From the NCBI GenBank assembly GCA_050952065.1, contig JBMNKF010000001.1:369686-433685 (forward strand): a DNA stretch of 64,000 nt, in the 5' to 3' direction. The DNA is from JAXGZG01 sp050952065. Its GTDB lineage: Bacteria; Bacillota; Sulfobacillia; Fermentithermobacillales; Fermentithermobacillaceae. This document shows positions 15,639 to 24,590 of this stretch, in pieces. The position numbers were made by a program, and so were the translations under genes. Positions within the stretch are counted from its first letter, which is position 1. Every line of letters starts with the position of its first letter. The notes under the pieces are model-generated. The model did not search any database. It was not told where the DNA came from and saw only the letters and a program-made list of their open reading frames with translations.

Positions 15639-16483
15639 CGGACACCCTTAAGACGGGCTGTGCAGTGGAAGTTGTGGACCTCGCCTTCTCATATCGCTCC
15701 AAAGGCCGCGAGAAGAAGGTGATGGACGGGGTGTCTTTGAAGATTCCGACGGGCACCCTTACCGCCATAGTGGGACCAAATGGTTCCGGCAAGAGCACTC
15801 TTCTTAAGGCCATATCCGGGTATCTCCGGCCCGATTCCGGTAGAGTCCTCGTGGACGGCAGGCCGGTGCATGAGCTGCCAGCGCCCAAACGAAGCAGGCT
15901 GGTCAGTTACTTCGGAGATGAGCCGGAACCGTCATTTGACTTTACAGTTCTGGAAGTCGTAATGATGGGGCGATATGCCTCGGTGGGAACGGGCGAAACC
16001 CAAGATATGGCGGCTGCCTACCGGGCCATGGAAGAGGCCGACGTGATGCATCTCAGGGGCCGGCCCATCACCCAAGTATCGTCCGGGGAAAGGCAAAGGG
16101 TGTATTTGGCGAGAGCCATATGCCAAGACTCGAGCGTGTTTCTCTTGGACGAACCCACTTCACACCTTGACATGGCCAACGAACTCCGGGCTATGGACAC
16201 TGTAAAGAGACTACTGGCTAGAGGAAAGACCGTATTGGCAGTGCTGCACGACCTCAACTTGGCACTTCGATACGCATCTCGCCTTCTTTTCCTAAAGGAC
16301 GGGAAGATAGCATTTGCACTTGAGCCAAACGGCGTTACAGGACATGTGATCCGCGAGGTTTACGATCTTAGCGTCCAGATAGCCATGAATCCGCTTTTGG
16401 GGTGTCCTGTGGTAGTGCCTCTTCGTCCCCTAGACCGTGCGGAACCTGACTCTGGCTCCCGGCCAAAGCTGCCCTGCCAATGA
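15635..16483 (+). CDS. btuD: ABC transporter ATPase (BtuD/FecE-like)
   Basis: A 282-residue ATPase with Walker A GPNGSGKST (47-55), signature QVSSGERQRV (148-157), Walker B VFLLDEP (168-174) and the switch His in LHDLNLALRYA. It powers the cobalamin-type importer and overlaps the permease stop by 4 bp. Its last 54 bp overlap the convergent pxpBC gene, an unusual tail-to-tail overlap that leaves no room for a terminator between them. Confidence 0.93.
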   Translation: MTDTLKTGCAVEVVDLAFSYRSKGREKKVMDGVSLKIPTGTLTAIVGPNGSGKSTLLKAISGYLRPDSGRVLVDGRPVHELPAPKRSRLVSYFGDEPEPSFDFTVLEVVMMGRYASVGTGETQDMAAAYRAMEEADVMHLRGRPITQVSSGERQRVYLARAICQDSSVFLLDEPTSHLDMANELRAMDTVKRLLARGKTVLAVLHDLNLALRYASRLLFLKDGKIAFALEPNGVTGHVIREVYDLSVQIAMNPLLGCPVVVPLRPLDRAEPDSGSRPKLPCQ

Positions 16484-18124
16484 CAGGTCCCGGGACACTA
16501 CGGTGCCCAGGCGACGGTAGCCGCCTGTTGTCTGAGCGTCCGCGAGCAGCAGAATAGGCCTGCCGTCAGACGGAACCTGAATGGTTCCGGGAACCACGAC
16601 CGACGACAATATGTCTCCGGGACCATCCATAGGCTTTGGGCCATCGAGCCGGAGGCCCATGCGGTCTGACTCTGGTCGCACCGTGTAGGTGGATGAGCAT
16701 AGAACTCTCAGAGACTCTTCTGTGGCTTCGGGCCCGGGGACGATCCTCAGGAAAACCTCATCTATACTATCAATCTGCTCCATCAAGGTCGTAGGTCTTT
16801 CTGCCCCAGACCAATTGCTGCGAATGTCGTCGTAGTCTGGAGCCGGTCCTACGCTCAAGACATCTCCCGGCTTCAGCGGCCTTCCGCAGTATCCTCCGAA
16901 TCCTCCTCTAAGGTAAGTGGAAGCCGAGCCTAGAACCATCCTGATGTCCAGTCCTCCGGCTACTGCCAGGTATGCCCTGCAGCCTCTAGATATTGGTCCG
17001 ACTTCCAGGACCGAACCCTTGGGCACGGCGACGGGTTGGCATACGTGAGCGTCGCTGCCGTCTATAGTGACGGTGGCATGGGCGCCCGCCACCGCTACTG
17101 TGATATCGGCCATAGACCGGAACCTTCCACCCAAGAGAGTCATCTCCAAAGCGGCCTCATCGTTCTTGTTACCCACCGCCAGGTTGGCCTGACGGTAGGA
17201 GTGCAAATCTGCCGCTCCAGAGACCGGCACCCCCAGCTTCCGGTAACCGTGCCTGCCACGGTCCACGACTATAGTGAAGAAGCCGGGATTCTCTACTAAT
17301 ATGGCAGGTACCCCCAAGGACTCCGGCTGGTCATGCGGAAGCGGAGTATCTGCCATCGTGCTAAGGATGTCGCTGTTTACCTCGGGGTTTGCCTTCGAAT
17401 AGGTGATCTTCGCATGGGCACCTCCGGCTTGATCTTGGGATATGGGCACAAATCTGACTTCATCCCCCGCCCGGAGTAGAGACGGATTTGTCTTGCCCGC
17501 ATCAAAAAGGTTAACAGGAGTCTTACCGATGAGTCTCCAACCGCCTGGGGCATCCATCGAGTAGATCCCCGTCTGAGACCCCGCTATCCCGACAGAACCG
17601 GCAGGCACAACTTTTCGGGGGTCGGGGAGCCTTGGAAGGGTGAGACTTTCATCCATGCCGCCCATGTACGGGAAACCTGGAGTGAACCCTATCATGTAGA
17701 CCCGGTACGTTCGGGCAGTGTGGCGTTTGACGATCTCTTCCGGGTCCATGCCTAGATGCTGGGCCGCCCACGGCAAATCGGGGCCGTGCTCTCCGCCGTA
17801 GACCACAGGGAGCTCCACAAGCCGGCGGGGAAGACTGTGGGAGGCCAACTCCCGGGGAGGTTTGCAATCTACTCCAGTTTCATCTTGATACTGTCGTATG
17901 AGACGCTTAACAAGGCTTTTCAAATAGCCCGGCCCGACCACATGAGGATCGAAATGAATGCAGATGGCAGAGTAAGCAGGCTGAGACTCTATAATACCCG
18001 GAACCCGCAAGTTTTCTAGGGCAGACGAGAGATGGAGAACCAGGTCATTGACCTCGTTCGATACCGAATCTGAGAAAGTGAAAAGAAGCGCCCTATCTCC
18101 CAGCATGTGAAGTTTCGGTTCCAT
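16430..18124 (-). CDS. Fused 5-oxoprolinase subunits PxpB-PxpC
   Basis: A 564-residue fusion. Residues 1-235 match PxpB/KipI (allophanate hydrolase subunit 1-like), with GDRALLFTFSD, YMIGFTPGFPYMGG, LPRLPDPRKVVPAGSVGIAG and GGWRLIGKTPVNLFD. Residues 270-564 match PxpC/KipA, with NPGFFTIVVDRGRHGYRKLG, VPVSGAADLHSYRQANLAVG and SDRMGLRLDG. With PxpA it converts 5-oxoproline to glutamate using ATP. Start ATG follows CTGGAGGTTAGTCA on the reverse strand, 40 bp after pxpA. Confidence 0.92.
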   Translation of the reverse strand: MEPKLHMLGDRALLFTFSDSVSNEVNDLVLHLSSALENLRVPGIIESQPAYSAICIHFDPHVVGPGYLKSLVKRLIRQYQDETGVDCKPPRELASHSLPRRLVELPVVYGGEHGPDLPWAAQHLGMDPEEIVKRHTARTYRVYMIGFTPGFPYMGGMDESLTLPRLPDPRKVVPAGSVGIAGSQTGIYSMDAPGGWRLIGKTPVNLFDAGKTNPSLLRAGDEVRFVPISQDQAGGAHAKITYSKANPEVNSDILSTMADTPLPHDQPESLGVPAILVENPGFFTIVVDRGRHGYRKLGVPVSGAADLHSYRQANLAVGNKNDEAALEMTLLGGRFRSMADITVAVAGAHATVTIDGSDAHVCQPVAVPKGSVLEVGPISRGCRAYLAVAGGLDIRMVLGSASTYLRGGFGGYCGRPLKPGDVLSVGPAPDYDDIRSNWSGAERPTTLMEQIDSIDEVFLRIVPGPEATEESLRVLCSSTYTVRPESDRMGLRLDGPKPMDGPGDILSSVVVPGTIQVPSDGRPILLLADAQTTGGYRRLGTVVSRDLSLAGQLWPGARVRFRTV

Positions 18125-18164
18125 TGACTAACCTCCAGTTACTCCGCCTCTGTATGGTCGAGGT

Positions 18165-18944
18165 CTAAGAAGCCATAGCTCTGAGAGACCCCACGGTGAT
18201 CTTGGCGTTATCCAGCGCACGACGCACTGCCTTGGCTATCTCCACGGCGCCGGTCGTATCGCTGTGTATGCAGATGGTATCCACCTGAATGTCTACGGGG
18301 ACTCCTTCTATAGATAGCACGCTCTGATGTTGAACCATAGCCACAGCCCGGGCGGCCACAGTCTTTGGATCATCTAGGACCGAGCCCGACTCCGAGCGGC
18401 TCACAAGGCTTCCGTCCCTATGGTAGGCTCTATCGCAGAAGCCTTCCCGTGCTTTGGGAAGTCCCACCTTGTCTGCGGCGTCGAGACTCAGAGAGCCTGC
18501 CAGGCCCACAAGGATCAGATCGTGCCCCAGATAACTGGCCCGGGCGACCCCTCTTGCCACCGCCATGGCTATGTCCATATCGAAGGCAGCCATGTTGTAC
18601 AAGGCGCCGTGAGGCTTCACGTGAACGACTCTCTGGCCAAGAGAACCGGCCAAGGCTTTGAGGGCTCCTATCTGGTAGGCGACAAAAACCTCAATTTCCT
18701 TTGGAGTCATAGCCATGTTGCGCCTCCCAAAACCTTGGAGGTCGGGAAACCCCGGATGTGCCCCGATGGCGACCCCTCTTTCCGCGCAGGCCCGGGCAGT
18801 GGCGTCCATCACCACAGGATCTCCCGCGTGCATTCCGCAAGCTATGTTGGCGGAGGAGACGTAGGAGAGGACTTCATTGTCGTCCACAATGCGCCATCTT
18901 CCGAAAGACTCGCCTGTATCGGCGTTGATGTCTATATGTTTCAT
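18165..18944 (-). CDS. pxpA: 5-oxoprolinase subunit PxpA (LamB/YcsF family)
   Basis: A 259-residue protein with the family's opening IDINADTGESFGRW, SSANIACGMHAGDPVVM, GAHPGFPDLQGFGRRNM and VKPHGALYNMA, and CIHSDTTGAVEIAKAVR near the end. It is the catalytic partner in 5-oxoproline ring opening. It is the first gene of a two-gene reverse-strand operon with pxpBC. GCGGAGGTGTACCATT precedes the ATG. Confidence 0.95.
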   Translation of the reverse strand: MKHIDINADTGESFGRWRIVDDNEVLSYVSSANIACGMHAGDPVVMDATARACAERGVAIGAHPGFPDLQGFGRRNMAMTPKEIEVFVAYQIGALKALAGSLGQRVVHVKPHGALYNMAAFDMDIAMAVARGVARASYLGHDLILVGLAGSLSLDAADKVGLPKAREGFCDRAYHRDGSLVSRSESGSVLDDPKTVAARAVAMVQHQSVLSIEGVPVDIQVDTICIHSDTTGAVEIAKAVRRALDNAKITVGSLRAMAS

Positions 18945-19052
18945 AATGGTACACCTCCGCGCACGTTTTTGGCTGGAATGCCGTCTTACGAGAGATTATA
19001 CATTATTGACAAGTCTGGTTTTCCGAAGACTTGCGGTAGGAGGAGAGCAAAT

Positions 19053-19541
19053 GTGGAACAAGGCTTCGAGAGAAGACTTGTGCGGTTGGTGGCCTCGCTT
19101 CTGTGTCTTGTTGCCGTTATCCAAGGACTTTTGCGGTTCGATGAAGTGAGAGCACTACTAAACGAATCAATACGTCTAGAAGGGGAGCCTCTGGCTCAGG
19201 TTGTAGCGGGACTTGGAGAACCCGCGACTCCGTACCTGGAACTAGACAGCGTTTGGGCAGATGAAGATGGCTTAGAAACGCAAGGCATGGTGTTCTTGAG
19301 GCTTCTCGCGAAGCCTAAGGGGGAAGTATGGGCCCTGGTGAACGGACGTGCCGTCAAACAGATCACACAGGACGATGGGGCGATTTCCTGCAAACAAGGC
19401 GACCTTATAGAAGTTCTTTGGGAAAAAGGAGAAGGGAATGTCTTGGTTTCGGCAGTGAGCGACAACGTCTCATTTCCATCAGTAGGTACCTGGGTGAAAG
19501 GACAAGGTATTCTCCTGATCGGGCGAGTTAAGATCCGGTAA
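19053..19541 (+). CDS. Hypothetical membrane-anchored protein
   Basis: A 162-residue protein with one N-terminal membrane helix (LVRLVASLLCLVAVIQGLL) and a soluble domain containing LEGEPLAQVVAGLGEPATPY, GEVWALVNGRAVKQITQ and VGTWVKGQGILLIGRVKI. No family recognised; the end looks like a small beta-rich extracytoplasmic domain. GTG 19053 is seven bases after TAGGAGGAGAG. The frame is open far upstream, but that part lies antisense to pxpA. It precedes cmk by 54 bp. Confidence 0.65.
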   Translation: MEQGFERRLVRLVASLLCLVAVIQGLLRFDEVRALLNESIRLEGEPLAQVVAGLGEPATPYLELDSVWADEDGLETQGMVFLRLLAKPKGEVWALVNGRAVKQITQDDGAISCKQGDLIEVLWEKGEGNVLVSAVSDNVSFPSVGTWVKGQGILLIGRVKIR

Positions 19542-19595
19542 CCGTGAGGGGCAACGGAGGGAATGTATATCTCTGTCTCGAAGTAGTCGGATGCC

Positions 19596-20300
19596 ATGAA
19601 CAGTACGACAAGACCGAAAAGGCTTAGGGTCGCCATAGACGGACCTGCGGGAGCAGGCAAGAGCACTGTGGCCAGCAGGATAGCTCGGGAGATGGGCTAC
19701 CTCTACCTTAACACCGGGGCCATGTACAGAGCATTGGCAATAGCCGCCCTAGACCGAGGTATCTCGCTGGATGATCCCATAGCCCTAGGCAATATGGCGA
19801 AAAGCGTGGACCTTCAAGTACGTGAGGATAATGGCCTGTTTCGGGCGTGGGTTGACGGTGTCGAGGTTACGGACAGGCTCAAGGACCCGGGAACTGACAG
19901 AGCGGTCAAGGTGTTGGCCATGATGCGACCCGTGCGCGAAGTTCTGGTGAATGCTCAACGACAGATAGCCAAAGAGGGTGCTGTGGTCATGGAAGGTCGC
20001 GACATAGCCAGCGTGGTTATGCCCGATGCCGAGGTCAAAGTGTTTCTCACTGCAGACCTTTGTGAACGAGCAAGGCGCCGCTGGCGCGAGCTTAGGGAAA
20101 AAGGGATCGACCTTCAATGGGAAGAAGTACTGGAAGAGATGGAGCAACGCGACCAGAAAGATCTAGAGAGGGAGTGGGGAAGACTCGTCCAAGTTGAGGA
20201 TGCCCACTTGGTGGATAGTACCCATAAGACCATAGACGAGGTATGTGCCGAGATAGTGGCGCTTTGCGAGGCGATGTCGGCTTGTTGTACAGGTTCCTGA
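19596..20300 (+). CDS. cmk: Cytidylate kinase
   Basis: A 234-residue CMP/dCMP kinase. P-loop GPAGAGKST at residues 16-24, then YLYLNTGAMYRALAI, VMEGRDIASVVMPDAEVKVF and the lid-type RARRRWRELREKG. It supplies CDP/dCDP. The order cmk, plsC, ispH-S1 is the usual cluster in Clostridia. Its 3' end overlaps the apparent N-terminal coding part of plsC. Confidence 0.95.
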   Translation: MNSTTRPKRLRVAIDGPAGAGKSTVASRIAREMGYLYLNTGAMYRALAIAALDRGISLDDPIALGNMAKSVDLQVREDNGLFRAWVDGVEVTDRLKDPGTDRAVKVLAMMRPVREVLVNAQRQIAKEGAVVMEGRDIASVVMPDAEVKVFLTADLCERARRRWRELREKGIDLQWEEVLEEMEQRDQKDLEREWGRLVQVEDAHLVDSTHKTIDEVCAEIVALCEAMSACCTGS

Positions 20301-20336
20301 GGTTCGTTTTTGCCCTCGTGATCAAGCTTATGTTCA

Positions 20337-20873
20337 ATGTCAAGGTACGCGGCATGTCGGGCTCTCCCAAAAGACGGGCCTTTTGTTATCTGTTCTAACC
20401 ATACCTCATGGTGGGACCCGGTACTGCTGGCAGCCTTGTGCCCCAGAGAGATTCACTTTATTGCCAAGAAGGAGCTGTTTCGGTTTCCCGTATGTGGGCT
20501 TCTCCTGAGACGAGTCCACGCATTCCCAGTCGACCGGAAGAAGGCCGATGTGAGGGCGGTTCGCGAGGCCCTATCCAGACTCGGAGCAGGCAAAGTCCTT
20601 GGCATCTTCCCCGAAGGCACCAGAAACAAAGGTGAAGCCGGGACGCTGGGAACGATGCATGGCGGAGCGGCCCTTTTCGCCGTCAAGAGCAAGGCGCCAG
20701 TGCTCCCGGTGGCAATAAGAGGCGAGTATAGGTTTCGCCAACCGTTGTTGGTCTCCGTGGGAAATCCCATGGATCTGACCCCAAATACCGGGCGGCTATC
20801 CACAGACATTGACGAGGGGTCAAAGCAGATTGCCCGAGCCATTAGCGGCCTTTACCACGATCCCTGGTCTTGA
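20337..20873 (+). CDS. plsC: 1-acyl-glycerol-3-phosphate acyltransferase, frameshifted 5' end
   Basis: The main frame encodes the acyltransferase core: NHTSWWDP (HX4D), HAFPVDRKKAD and FPEGTR, which acylates lysophosphatidate. The normal N-terminal helix is missing from this frame but is found in another frame at 20285-20362, reading LLYRFLRFVFALVIK then LMFNVKVRGMSG. The frames join cleanly around CCC-AAA at 20366-20371 as SPKDGPFVI if one base is skipped. The gene is therefore either a frameshifted plsC starting near TTG 20285, a sequencing indel, or a truncated protein from ATG 20337. It lies between cmk and ispH. Confidence 0.8.
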   Translation: MSRYAACRALPKDGPFVICSNHTSWWDPVLLAALCPREIHFIAKKELFRFPVCGLLLRRVHAFPVDRKKADVRAVREALSRLGAGKVLGIFPEGTRNKGEAGTLGTMHGGAALFAVKSKAPVLPVAIRGEYRFRQPLLVSVGNPMDLTPNTGRLSTDIDEGSKQIARAISGLYHDPWS

Positions 20874-20887
20874 AGGGGGCGGCCTGA

Positions 20888-23251
20888 ATGGAAATTGTTC
20901 TTGCCAAGTGCACGGGGTACTGCCTTGGGGTGAAAAGAGCCCTCGATCTGGTGGAGAAAGCCCTCGTTGAGGGCCCGCACCCGGTGTCAACTTTGGGACA
21001 GATCATTCACAACCCTGAGGTAGTCCGAGAGTTGGACTCACGAGGTGCCAGAGTTGTGGATTCTCCCGAGGAAGTGTCGCAGGGGACCCTGATTCTTAGA
21101 AGCCATGGTACTGTGCGGCAGGACAAGACCAGGATCCATCCAGATGTGAGGGTGGTGGATGCCACCTGTCCTTTCGTGAGCAGGGCCCAAGACAAGGCTC
21201 AGGAGTATTCCCGAAAGGGAATCCCCGTTGTGTTGGTTGGAGACAAGAACCATCCTGAGACCAAGGCAATACTATCTTATGCAGGCGAAATGGGATTCTG
21301 CGTCAAGACTCCGGATGATCTTGAAGAGGTCTTACCGGATCTGAAGGGTGGTCCGGTGGCGGTCCTTGCCCAAACAACGTCCAGGCGCCAAGAAGTGGGA
21401 ATGATCGTGAAGGTGCTAGAGGAAGCAGGGATTTCCGTTCAGTCCGCGAATACTATCTGCACTGCGACCCACGAACGGCAAAGCGCCACAATGGAACTGG
21501 CAGAGACATGTCAAGTCATAATCGTGGTCGGCGGAAGGACAAGCGCCAACACCAGGCAGCTTCTAAGAATTGCCGAAGATGGAGGCAGGGAGGCCTACCT
21601 CGTGGAGTCTGCCGGCGATGTCCAAGCCGACTGGTTGTTGGGCAAGAGCAAGGTCGGGATTGCAGCAGGAGCGTCGACTCCCGACAGGGTCATAAAGGAG
21701 GTTGTAGGCACAGTGGAGGAACTAACAAAGTCCAACTTGGAGAAAGAGCCTGAAGAGGCCAAGTGCGAAGAAGCCGAGAAGGAAGAGGTAACGTCCCAAG
21801 AGAGTGTGTCCCAAGAGTTAAGCGTTTCGCCCACGGAGCCGGACGAAACCGAGGCGAAATCGGAATCCCCAGAAAAGAGCGCAGACGAAATCGTCCAGGA
21901 GCTGTACGACGAGTCCTTCAAGGCTTTGCAGGAAGGTCAAATCGTGAAGGGCCGGGTAGTTTCGATCGACGACAACGGCGCGCTGGTTGATGTAGGGGCG
22001 AAATCCGAGGGGCTTATTCCGGCGTCAGAGCTAAATCGCAAGGGAGCATTCTCGTCAGAACCTCTTTCCCCTGGCGACGAGATCATGGTCTACGTTCAGA
22101 GCTCCGACTCAGGCGAGGGTGGCCTACGACTTTCCAAGAGGAGAGCCGACGAAGAAGTCGCATGGCAGATGCTTCAAGAAGGTTTTAGTGAGGGCAGCGT
22201 AATCGAGGCTCCCGTCGTTCAGGAAGTCAAAGGCGGCCTCGTGGTGGATGTGGGGTTGAGGGGCTTCGTTCCTGCTTCGCAAGTCCAGCGGGGCTATGTC
22301 AACGACCTCTCACAATACGTTGGACAGAGTCTTCGTCTGAAGGTGCTGGAACTAGATCGGAGCAAGAACCGCGTGGTGCTTTCCCAGAGAGCGGTACTTG
22401 AGGAAGAGCACGAAGCTCTTTGCCGAGAGACTTGGGAGACGATAGCCGAGGGTCAAGTCAGGCAAGGGCTTGTCAAGGGCATCACAGACTTTGGCGTGTT
22501 CGTAGATCTAGGAGGGGTGGACGGACTTCTTCACATCTCGGAACTCTCTTGGGGTAGAGTCAAACATCCGTCTGAGGTAGTCCGTGAGGGCGACCAGATC
22601 GAGGTCAAGGTGCTTCGTGTGGACAAAGAGAAAGGCAAGATCTCTCTTGGACGCAAGCAGGTATTGCCGGACCCCTGGGACAACGTGGCCGAGAAGTACC
22701 CGCTAGGCATGGAGATCGATGGTGAAGTGACTCGCACGGCTCCTTTCGGAGCGTTTGTCCAGTTGGAGCCCGGGGTGGAGGGACTCGTCCACATATCTGA
22801 GATTTCCGATAGGCATATAACCAAGCCTGAAGAGGAAGTCAACTCCGGTGACAAGGTCAGAGTGAAGGTCTTGCGGGTAAGACCCGACGAGCGGCGCATC
22901 AGCCTTTCGATCAGGCAAGCGGATCAGACCGTACTCCAAGCGGAGCCCGCAGAAGAATCTCGCGAGACGCCTGTGAAAGACGATGAAGGCGCCGATGCGA
23001 CTGAGGAAATCGCCGGAGTACCCGAGGGGTCAGGCGAGGTGCCTGTGGAGCCCGTCGAGGTATCGGAGGAGACAGCCGAAGTGTCTGATGAGTCCGGCGA
23101 GGTGCCTGAGAAGCCTGCCGAGGTGTCCGAGGAGTCTACTGAGGTACCTGAAGAGGCGGCCGAAGCGCCTGAGAAGCCAATCGAGATGTCCGAGGAGCCC
23201 GTTGAACCACCGCAGGAGACTCCAGAAAGCGGTGTGGCCAAGCCCGAATAG
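20888..23251 (+). CDS. ispH: Fused IspH reductase and ribosomal protein S1
   Basis: A 787-residue bifunctional protein. Residues 1-280 are 4-hydroxy-3-methylbut-2-enyl diphosphate reductase (last MEP-pathway step) with the three Fe-S cysteines Cys12, Cys94 and Cys191. A charged linker follows, then four S1 RNA-binding domains at about 345-670 (for example VKGRVVSIDDNGALVDVGAK and VKGITDFGVFVDLGGVDGLL). The last 110 residues are an acidic, low-complexity tail of Glu-Val-Pro-type repeats. IspH-S1 fusions are known in Clostridia; the long repeated acidic tail is less usual. Confidence 0.95.
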   Translation: MEIVLAKCTGYCLGVKRALDLVEKALVEGPHPVSTLGQIIHNPEVVRELDSRGARVVDSPEEVSQGTLILRSHGTVRQDKTRIHPDVRVVDATCPFVSRAQDKAQEYSRKGIPVVLVGDKNHPETKAILSYAGEMGFCVKTPDDLEEVLPDLKGGPVAVLAQTTSRRQEVGMIVKVLEEAGISVQSANTICTATHERQSATMELAETCQVIIVVGGRTSANTRQLLRIAEDGGREAYLVESAGDVQADWLLGKSKVGIAAGASTPDRVIKEVVGTVEELTKSNLEKEPEEAKCEEAEKEEVTSQESVSQELSVSPTEPDETEAKSESPEKSADEIVQELYDESFKALQEGQIVKGRVVSIDDNGALVDVGAKSEGLIPASELNRKGAFSSEPLSPGDEIMVYVQSSDSGEGGLRLSKRRADEEVAWQMLQEGFSEGSVIEAPVVQEVKGGLVVDVGLRGFVPASQVQRGYVNDLSQYVGQSLRLKVLELDRSKNRVVLSQRAVLEEEHEALCRETWETIAEGQVRQGLVKGITDFGVFVDLGGVDGLLHISELSWGRVKHPSEVVREGDQIEVKVLRVDKEKGKISLGRKQVLPDPWDNVAEKYPLGMEIDGEVTRTAPFGAFVQLEPGVEGLVHISEISDRHITKPEEEVNSGDKVRVKVLRVRPDERRISLSIRQADQTVLQAEPAEESRETPVKDDEGADATEEIAGVPEGSGEVPVEPVEVSEETAEVSDESGEVPEKPAEVSEESTEVPEEAAEAPEKPIEMSEEPVEPPQETPESGVAKPE

Positions 23252-23274
23252 TCTTGCCAATCTGAACAGAATAC

Positions 23275-23304
23275 GGGGCGGGAAGCCTTTCGGCCTCCCG
23301 CCCC
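23275..23304 (+). terminator. Terminator after ispH-S1
   Basis: GGGGCGGGAAGCC and GGCCTCCCGCCCC form a 12-of-13 pair stem with loop TTTC, followed by a weak T-containing tail. It lies 23 bp after the stop codon. Confidence 0.75.
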
Positions 23305-23528
23305 TCGTATCGTTTGCTCGTCCCTGCAGATCGCTTTCACTGTTCAAGAAGACGTCTCGTCCTTTCATAGCCACCTTTCTTTGTCCGACTGCAGGGGCGA
23401 ATATCTATGTCCCCGAGCGAACGCAAGGCAATTGGTTGCATAAGTATACGCTATGATGCATATATGTGTGTGGAGTTGTTGTACGTACGACCGACATTCC
23501 AGTGTTTGAGTCAAACTAAGGACAGACA

Positions 23529-23650
23529 ATGCTTGAGGTAGCTTTCTCGGATCCCTACTTCGCGTCAGGACAGGCGTGGGCCGTGAAGGAAGGCTCTCCC
23601 ATAGAGGCTCTTGCAGATCTTGCCGGGAAGACTGCGGCAGTTGGCGCTAG
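23529..23650 (+). pseudogene. Remnant of an amino-acid ABC binding protein
   Basis: A 40-codon stretch reads FSDPYFASGQAWAVKEGSP, then IEALADLAGKTAAV. This is the well-known hinge part of GlnH-type amino-acid binding proteins. No signal peptide or C-terminus is present, and the frame ends at 23675 after running into the next remnant. A large deletion has joined it to an ATPase tail; the permease and most of both partners are gone. Confidence 0.6.
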
Positions 23651-23820
23651 ATGGTATGACCATGATAGTAGTTAGCCACGAAATGGGCTTTGCGCGCGAG
23701 GTAGCCGACAGGGTGTTGCTGATGGATGACGGGGTTTTTGTCGAGGAGGGCTCTCCAAAGGAGTTTTTCGGAAATCCAAGACATGAACGTACTAGGGCAT
23801 TTCTCAGCAAAGTGCTGTGA
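23641..23820 (+). pseudogene. Remnant of a GlnQ-type ABC ATPase, C-terminus only
   Basis: About 59 codons match the end of polar amino-acid transporter ATPases: GMTMIVVSHEMGFAREVADR, VLLMDDGVFVEEGSPKEFF and HERTRAFLSKVL. Walker A, signature and Walker B are absent, so it cannot work. Together with the preceding fragment it shows an internally deleted glnH-(permease)-glnQ operon. The rest of 23305-23528 and 23821-23939 shows nothing I can assign. Confidence 0.7.
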
Positions 23821-23939
23821 GCGGCGCCATGGGATGATTTGTGGCCCCTTCCCACACCTCTCCTAACCGATCGTTTCCCTGGAATAGACACATATCCCCC
23901 CTGGAAAACCTAGACTTTGACACTTAGGGGGGATTATTC

Positions 23940-24590
23940 GTGGGTTTGCCAGTGGGAACTATAGTCCTGATCCTCGTAGCTATCCTGGTCTTCTTCGGCG
24001 TTTTGCACCGTGTGCTAGATCGTATGCGCCTGTCCGACAGAGCTGCACTAGTCATAGTCTTAGCCATGGCAGCAGGGACCTTCCTGGATATCACAATTTC
24101 CAGAGGCGCCATTCCTGTTAGCGTTAACGTGGGAGGCGCGTTGGTGCCTCTTGTTGTGGTTGTCTGGTTGGTAGCCACAGCAGACGAAGCCTCTGAGAAG
24201 TCGAGGAGCATAGTATCGGCCGTAATCACCGGTCTAGTTGTTTGGGGCTTGACTAAGGTGATGAACCCTGAAGAGCAGTTCATGCTCGTAAGCCCAATGA
24301 TCTTGTTTGGCATCGCTGCCGGAGTCATCGCTGCTCTTAGCGGTCGCTCTCGAAGAGCAGCGTTCGTAGGGGGCGTTGGAGGCATCCTCATCTCAGATTT
24401 CATCCACTGGCTAGAATTGGCCATTACCAAGACTCCCGGTTCGGTTTCTTTCGGCGGAGCGGGCGCTTTCGATGCCACCGTGGTCGCAGGCGTAGTATCT
24501 GTGGCGTTAATGGAACTGGTTGGTGAGGCTAGAGAACACGTAGTGAAGCCTCCGAAAGGGGAGACGGACAGCCGTGACCAAAAGGAATAA
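23940..24590 (+). CDS. DUF1614 membrane protein
   Basis: A 216-residue protein with about six hydrophobic segments. LDRMRLSDRAALVIVLAMA near residue 27 and VSVNVGGALVPLVVVVWLV near 68 fit DUF1614. The start is GTG after a GGGGGGATT site. It overlaps spoIIP by 17 bp and so is likely co-expressed with it. Its role is not known; neighbouring sporulation genes suggest a spore-related function. Confidence 0.75.
   Translation: MGLPVGTIVLILVAILVFFGVLHRVLDRMRLSDRAALVIVLAMAAGTFLDITISRGAIPVSVNVGGALVPLVVVVWLVATADEASEKSRSIVSAVITGLVVWGLTKVMNPEEQFMLVSPMILFGIAAGVIAALSGRSRRAAFVGGVGGILISDFIHWLELAITKTPGSVSFGGAGAFDATVVAGVVSVALMELVGEAREHVVKPPKGETDSRDQKE

Noticed and set aside
18420..19052. Upstream extension of the hypothetical gene at 19053
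   Set aside because: This part is antisense to pxpA and reads as low-quality protein; a good ribosome site is present before GTG 19053.
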